Below, piece by piece: positions 7,765 through 11,810 of a stretch of DNA of 11,810 nt. The notes below the pieces were generated by a model, which had not been told where the DNA came from, made no database searches, and saw only the letters and a program-made list of their open reading frames with translations. The first letter of the stretch is position 1. Each line of letters opens with the position of its first letter. A program made the translations under genes and the position numbers. Source of the stretch: Deltaproteobacteria bacterium (GTDB lineage Bacteria; Myxococcota_A; Polyangia; HGW-17); the NCBI GenBank assembly GCA_003249585.1, contig QKIM01000298.1, positions 1-11,810 on the forward strand. The letters run 5' to 3'.

Positions 7765-9860
7765 GAGGCCATTCTCCTTCTCATGAAATAGAGTCCGAGA
7801 TAGAGCAGGAACAGGATGGCGATGGAGACGATCCAGGTCATGTGCTGGATGCTCGATTTCTTGCCTTCGCTCATCTCTTCGAGGGGACGGGGCAGGCCCT
7901 TGGGCGAGGTCACGAAGTCCTCGTCGTTGGCCTGGAGCCACTCGATGGCGTTGAGGAGGAACTTGATGGCGAAGTTGTACCGCTGCCCAAGGATGTTGCC
8001 GCCCACCTCGGAGACGAAGTCGGCGTCGGCTACGATGAGGACCCTGGTGTCCGTGGAGACGTCCAGTTTGTCGCCGCGCGGCTTCTTCGAGGGCTTTTTG
8101 GCGTCCTTGGTCTTGGTCGCGTCGGCCTTGGCCTTCTTTGCGTCATCCTTGGCCGCCGCGTCCTTCTTCAGGGGGGAGGCCTTGTCCTTGAAGAAGGAGG
8201 TGAACTTTCCGGTGATGGCTACGGCCACGGGATAGGAGGTCCGGGCCACGGGAGCCGAGGTCTGCTTGCCTTTGGGATGCGGGGTGACGTCGAGGCCCGC
8301 CTTGAGATCCATGGGTCTCAGCCACGCCTTGGAGGAGGAGGTGAGGATGGGCGTGACCTTCAGGGCTTTCTGCGTCTTGCGCAGGACCAGGGCGCCGGGC
8401 CACAGCAGCCCGAGCTCCGGCAGGGAGTCCACGACGGCGTGGCCCCTGGGGTTCTCGAACCGGATGAAATACTCGTAGGGGATCTCGTCCACGACCACCA
8501 GGCCGGGCTGGATCTCCCGGGGCAGGGGGTAGGGCAGGGTCTTCTCGTCGCACAGGATCTTGTCCTCGATGCCGACGCCCCAGTAGGAGATCATCTCCTC
8601 GAGGCCGCTCTTCACGTAGTCCAGCTTGAGCTTGTTCATGCCAAGGGACTGCAGGTTGAGCTTGCCGGGATCCAGGAACATGGCCACCCGGCCGCCCAGC
8701 ATGATGTACTGGTCGATGGCGAAGAGGGCCCTGTCGTCCAGGTTCTCCGGGCGGAAGAGCACCAGGGTCTCCACGTCCACGGGGGGCTCGCCGGAGGAGA
8801 GGTCCACCTTGCGTACCTCGAAGGTCTGGCTGAGCAGCCCCTGGAGCTTGGCGAACTCCGACGGGGGAGGCCGGCGGCCCATGCGCATGGCCATGGGGTC
8901 CATGGGAGGCTCGGGCATGACGATGCCCACGGTCTTGGTGAAGCCGGGCAGCACCCGCTTGAGGGCGGCCTCGAGGTTCTCGGCCACGTTGGACTTGGAG
9001 ACCTGGGTGGCGTCGAAGAAGAGGCGGAAGCCCACCACCTTGCGGCCGTAGGAGATGGTGATGACGAAGGGCTCGTGCTCTTCGGACCCCTCGATCTCCT
9101 TGAACTTGACGATCTTGCTGAACTTCTTGGTGTACTTGCCGATCTCGGCCTTCAGTTTCTTCTCGGCCTCGGCCACCTCCTTGAGGGTCTCGGCGGGGAA
9201 GCGCTTGGCGAACTCCTTGGGCACCTTGGCGTAGGTGATCTCGATGTTCCCGCTGAGGTTGGCCAGCACGGAGTCCAGGGTCGAGAAGGAGGAGACGGCC
9301 TTCTTGATGCCCTTGGTGAGGATCGTCTCCATGTTCTTGAGCTTCACGACCATCTGGCCCTTGTCCTCTTCGAGGTCCACCAGCTCCTGCAGGCCGTACT
9401 TGATCTGCTGGTCGCCGTACTTGATGACCAGGTCGAAGTAGATGGACTTGACCTCCTGCTTGTATTTGGACTCCAGGGGGACGGGCATGGGCTTGATGCC
9501 GTATTCCTCGAAGATGGCGGCGATGGCCTTGTCCGAGGTGGGTGAGGTGAAGTTCACGCCCACATGGCCGTTGGATTCGGCGACGTAGTCCTCGAGGATG
9601 TCCCGGATCTTGGGCAGGAAGGGTTTGAGGAGCCGGTGGGTGTTTGAGGAGAAGAAGGCCGAGATCTCCACGCGGTCCGGCAGCTCGGCCAGGACCTTCT
9701 TCGTGTACGGTGACAGGGAGTGCTCCTTGTACTGGGTGAGATCGACCCGCGCTCCCCGCCAGTTGACCAGGAGGGCGTTGAAGGCGATGAGGTTCGCCCC
9801 GACCAGCAGCACAAAGAGCCAGATATTCAGTTTATCCTTCAGTTGTTTGGTTACAGCCAT
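7761..9860 (-). CDS. GldG-family ABC transporter auxiliary protein
   Basis: A 699-residue protein like GldG, the extracytoplasmic partner of the GldA/GldF transporter (ABC_transp_aux type). It has one transmembrane helix near the N-terminus (about 13-32) and one at the C-terminus (about 673-692, then R-R-R), placing the long middle part in the periplasm. The characteristic opening R-V-D-L-T-x-x-K-x-x-S-L-S-P-x-T-K follows the first helix (about 38-54). Later come 'FAIDQYIMLGGRVAMFLDPG' (about 379-398), the usual core of the auxiliary domain, and 'LNAIEWL' (about 636-642) before the last helix. An unusual Lys/Ala-rich, low-complexity insert spans about residues 554-594. The ATG at 9860 lies 10 bases inside the permease gene, with GAGG 8 bases upstream of it. 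GldG is needed for gliding in Flavobacterium; outside Bacteroidota the substrate and role are not established. Confidence 0.87.
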   Translation of the reverse strand: MAVTKQLKDKLNIWLFVLLVGANLIAFNALLVNWRGARVDLTQYKEHSLSPYTKKVLAELPDRVEISAFFSSNTHRLLKPFLPKIRDILEDYVAESNGHVGVNFTSPTSDKAIAAIFEEYGIKPMPVPLESKYKQEVKSIYFDLVIKYGDQQIKYGLQELVDLEEDKGQMVVKLKNMETILTKGIKKAVSSFSTLDSVLANLSGNIEITYAKVPKEFAKRFPAETLKEVAEAEKKLKAEIGKYTKKFSKIVKFKEIEGSEEHEPFVITISYGRKVVGFRLFFDATQVSKSNVAENLEAALKRVLPGFTKTVGIVMPEPPMDPMAMRMGRRPPPSEFAKLQGLLSQTFEVRKVDLSSGEPPVDVETLVLFRPENLDDRALFAIDQYIMLGGRVAMFLDPGKLNLQSLGMNKLKLDYVKSGLEEMISYWGVGIEDKILCDEKTLPYPLPREIQPGLVVVDEIPYEYFIRFENPRGHAVVDSLPELGLLWPGALVLRKTQKALKVTPILTSSSKAWLRPMDLKAGLDVTPHPKGKQTSAPVARTSYPVAVAITGKFTSFFKDKASPLKKDAAAKDDAKKAKADATKTKDAKKPSKKPRGDKLDVSTDTRVLIVADADFVSEVGGNILGQRYNFAIKFLLNAIEWLQANDEDFVTSPKGLPRPLEEMSEGKKSSIQHMTWIVSIAILFLLYLGLYFMRRRMAS

Positions 9861-10720
9861 TTTCTATGCCTCAGGACGGATACGTTGATGACAACGAAGA
9901 AGGTTGTGATGCTCAGGTAGTAGACCAGATCCCGCAGGTCGAGGACGCCCCGGGCGATGGAGTTGAAGCGGGCCCCCATGCCGATCTTGGTGAAGAAGGC
10001 GTACCAGGAGGGATCGCTGATCTGATCGGTGACCACGGGCTCCCCGAGGAAGTAGAGCAGACCGGCGGCGAAGATGGTGATGAAGGCCGCCTCGATCTGG
10101 GTCCTCGTCAGGGCGCTGATGAAGAGCCCCAGCGAGATGTAGGCCGCTCCCAGCAGGAAGGCCGCGATATAGCCGCCCCACACCGGGCCCCAGTCCAGGT
10201 TGCCGTAGGTCTCGGCCATGATGGGATAGGGCAGGGTGAAGAGCAGGGCCACGAGGATGAGGCTGAGGCAGGCCGCCATCTTGCCCAGGGTCAGGGTCGT
10301 GAGGCTCACGGGCAGGGAGAAGAGCTGGTCCTGGGTGCCCGTGGCGCGTTCTTCCGCCCACATGCGCATGGTGATGAGGGGCGTGAACAGGAGGAACATC
10401 TTGGGCAGGTTGCCGAAGAGGGAGCGCACGGAGGCCTGGTTGCGGAGCCAGAAGTTCTCGAAGAAGAACCAGGAGGTGAGCAGGATGAAGCCCCCGAGCA
10501 CCACGTAGGCCACGGGAGAGTAGAAGAACCCCTTCATCTCCTTCTTCCAGATGGTCGTGAACCCCTTGAAGAAGGACACCTTCCTTGCGACGCTCCCCGC
10601 CTTCATCGGGGCAGGGGTCTTCGCCCTGGTCTCCACGGTCCTCGGGGTGTTGTTCCCGGCGGTTTCCTCCGCGGGCATCTCTTCACGGTTTTTCTTTTTC
10701 CGGACTTTCTTATCGCCCAT
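9851..10720 (-). CDS. ABC-2 type transporter permease (GldF-like)
   Basis: A 289-residue inner-membrane permease. Six hydrophobic segments are visible at about 69-89, 107-120, 146-167, 182-203, 210-227 and 264-283. Between the second and third is the ABC-2 signature R-M-W-A-E-E-R-A-T-G-T-Q-D-Q-L-F-S-L-P (119-137). The family member closest in style is GldF. It should pair with the ATPase encoded just upstream and form the membrane channel or mechanical unit of the complex. Residues 1-50 form a long polar, Lys/Arg/Glu/Pro-rich extension before the first helix; GldF-type permeases usually begin closer to the membrane. The start at 10720 is supported by GGAGG six bases upstream on the minus strand, which argues against the internal Met15 and Met39. 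The start overlaps the ATPase stop by 11 bases, and the C-terminus overlaps the next gene by 10. Confidence 0.9.
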   Translation of the reverse strand: MGDKKVRKKKNREEMPAEETAGNNTPRTVETRAKTPAPMKAGSVARKVSFFKGFTTIWKKEMKGFFYSPVAYVVLGGFILLTSWFFFENFWLRNQASVRSLFGNLPKMFLLFTPLITMRMWAEERATGTQDQLFSLPVSLTTLTLGKMAACLSLILVALLFTLPYPIMAETYGNLDWGPVWGGYIAAFLLGAAYISLGLFISALTRTQIEAAFITIFAAGLLYFLGEPVVTDQISDPSWYAFFTKIGMGARFNSIARGVLDLRDLVYYLSITTFFVVINVSVLRHRKWL

Positions 10721-11669
10721 TTTTCGCCTCCCGAATCTTCTCCTGGGTGTATTCGACGAACAGATCCTCGAAGGTCACCTTGCCCTGCCCGAGGAAGTAA
10801 AGGCGCCAGCCTTCTTCCTTGCACAGCTCGAAGATAGCCGCGGACAGCTTCTCCCGGTCGACCCCCTCGGGTCTGATCCGCAGCTCCAGGCCGTGCTCTT
10901 CGCTGTCCTGCCAGGCGCTCTCGTGGATGACCTCGGCGCCCTCAAGACCCCTGATGCGGTCACGGATGACCGGATCCTCACCGGCGATCTTCACATGGAG
11001 GGCGTTGTGTCCGAGGAGCTCCGAGACGGCGCCGTCGGCCACGATCCGGCCCTCGTTGATGATGAGGATCCGTGAGCAGGTCGCCTCCACCTCCTGCAGG
11101 ATGTGCGAGGAGAGGATGACGGTGTGTTCTTCGCCGTATCGCCGGATGAGGTTGCGGATCTCGATGATCTGGATGGGATCGAGGCCCGTGTACGGCTCGT
11201 CGAGGATGAGCACGTCGGGCTCGTGGAGCAGCGCCTGGGCGAGCCCCACCCGCTGCCGGTATCCCTTGGACAGGTGGGCGATGGGGCGTGGGAGCATCTT
11301 CTCGATCCCGCAGTCGTGGGCGACGCGGCGGATGGCCTTCTCCCGGGCCGAGGGCCCCAGCCCCCGCGCTTCGGCCATGAAGGAGAGGTACTCCTTGACC
11401 AGCATGTCCCGATACAGGGGGGCCGACTCGGGGAGATACCCGATGCGTTCCTTCACCGCCTGTTCGTCGGCCATGACGTCGAGCCCGGCGATGGTGACGC
11501 TCCCGCTGTGGGGGAAGGCGTTGCCCGTCAGGATCTTGAGGGTCGTGGTCTTTCCCGCCCCGTTGGGGCCCAGGAAACCCACGACCTCACCCCTGCCGAT
11601 GGTGAAACTGACATCGGCCAGGGCCTTGAAGGATCCGTAATACTTAGAGATTTTTTCGACCTGAATCAC
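10710..11669 (-). CDS. ABC transporter ATP-binding protein (GldA-like)
   Basis: A 319-residue cytoplasmic ATPase that should energise the permease encoded next to it. Motifs in order: Walker A G-P-N-G-A-G-K-T (34-41), signature L-S-K-G-Y-R-Q (133-139), Walker B V-L-I-L-D-E-P (153-159), D-loop G-L-D-P (162-165) and switch His189. At the Q-loop the sequence is GYLPESAPLY (77-86), so Glu81 takes the place of the usual Gln. GldA and related ABC-2 ATPases share this, which supports the GldA-like call over a generic ABC-2 exporter. A C-terminal domain of about 100 residues follows (220-319), ending in 'FEDLFVEYT'. The start codon is GTG at 11667-11669 with AAAGGAG eight bases upstream. It is the first gene of the four-gene operon. 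Confidence 0.93.
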   Translation of the reverse strand: MIQVEKISKYYGSFKALADVSFTIGRGEVVGFLGPNGAGKTTTLKILTGNAFPHSGSVTIAGLDVMADEQAVKERIGYLPESAPLYRDMLVKEYLSFMAEARGLGPSAREKAIRRVAHDCGIEKMLPRPIAHLSKGYRQRVGLAQALLHEPDVLILDEPYTGLDPIQIIEIRNLIRRYGEEHTVILSSHILQEVEATCSRILIINEGRIVADGAVSELLGHNALHVKIAGEDPVIRDRIRGLEGAEVIHESAWQDSEEHGLELRIRPEGVDREKLSAAIFELCKEEGWRLYFLGQGKVTFEDLFVEYTQEKIREAKNGR

Positions 11670-11677
11670 GATCTTTT

Positions 11678-11684
11678 CTCCTTT
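11678..11684 (-). promoter_or_regulatory. Shine-Dalgarno site supporting a GTG start for the ATPase
   Basis: AAAGGAG on the minus strand lies 8 bases before GTG at 11669. No ATG near this point would give the conserved N-terminus, so the GTG start is well supported. Confidence 0.75.
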
Positions 11685-11712
11685 GAGCGGGTGTCGTCGC
11701 CTCCTGAGGGGC

Positions 11713-11739
11713 GCTGCCGGTCAATCGTCAACAGGCAGC
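11713..11739 (-). other. Possible hairpin in the operon leader
   Basis: GCTGCC (11713-11718) and GGCAGC (11734-11739) form a perfect 6-bp inverted repeat around a 15-base loop. On the minus strand the loop contains two TTGAC copies two bases apart. It would lie in the transcribed leader, about 45 bases before the GTG start. It has no T tract and no known riboswitch shape that I recognise, so its role is open. Confidence 0.2.
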
Positions 11740-11781
11740 ATGAACGGCACCGGTCGTCATTCTATTCCTGACAAGTCGTGC

Positions 11782-11809
11782 ACTATATCCAGTTGAGAGA
11801 CTTTGGCAA
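11782..11809 (-). promoter_or_regulatory. Candidate sigma-70-like promoter of the GldAFG/DUF4340-type operon
   Basis: On the minus strand TTGCCA (11804-11809) and TATAGT (11782-11787) each match the consensus at five of six positions, spaced 16 bases apart. Transcription would begin near 11775, giving a leader of about 105 bases. The site touches the window edge, so any upstream element is unseen. Confidence 0.5.
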
Positions 11810-11810
11810 G

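Noticed and set aside
7765..7941. N-terminal extension of the DUF4340 protein upstream of 7764
   Set aside because: It would overlap the GldG-like gene by about 180 bases. The ATG at 7764 has an ATGA overlap, a Shine-Dalgarno site and begins the expected membrane segment.
7842..9545. Long open frame (567 codons) on the plus strand opposite the GldG-like gene
   Set aside because: It is rich in G, L, V, H and E in the low-complexity pattern expected from the complement of a GC-rich gene. It has no recognisable domain, and the minus-strand gene is clearly real.

Overview
The window looks like a piece of a GC-rich Gram-negative chromosome, most likely from the Myxococcota or a related former deltaproteobacterial lineage. 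That placement is inferred from gene style. It rests on secreted lipoproteins with Asn/Asn/Thr linkers and 'CGN...E.CDG' cysteine repeats, a von Willebrand A (vWA) lipoprotein with a cysteine-rich C-terminal tail, a monomeric NADP-isocitrate dehydrogenase, and a GldA/GldF/GldG-like ABC operon with a DUF4340 protein. No rRNA, tRNA, CRISPR array, insertion sequence or phage gene was recognised.

Layout. (1) Positions 1-1344, plus strand: the C-terminal 447 residues of a monomeric isocitrate dehydrogenase, cut by the window edge. (2) 1345-1500: a 156-base gap with a weak terminator-like hairpin and a four-codon mini-ORF. (3) 1501-2505, plus: a cysteine-paired Sel1-repeat lipoprotein. (4) 2514-3905, minus: a vWA lipoprotein. 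(5) 3906-4077: a compact divergent promoter region with a good -35/-10 pair on each strand. (6) 4078-6597, plus: a large modular cysteine-rich lipoprotein with two jelly-roll-like domains. (7) 6610-11669, minus: a four-gene operon read from right to left. Its order is ATPase, ABC-2 permease, GldG-like auxiliary protein, DUF4340 protein, with overlaps of 11, 10 and 4 bases and a likely promoter at 11782-11809.

How the genes may work together. The operon should encode one inner-membrane complex: a cytoplasmic ATPase, a six-helix permease, and two anchored proteins with large extracytoplasmic domains. The family resembles the Bacteroidota gliding-motility transporter GldAFG, but its substrate outside that phylum is not established. 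The two divergent lipoproteins share a colinear N-terminal leader (the same five cysteine positions) and look like paralogues by duplication and inversion, likely co-regulated from the shared 172-base region. The isocitrate dehydrogenase is a housekeeping enzyme with no evident link to the rest. The clearest points for a second look are the paralogous divergent lipoprotein pair and the conserved but functionally unassigned GldAFG/DUF4340 operon.
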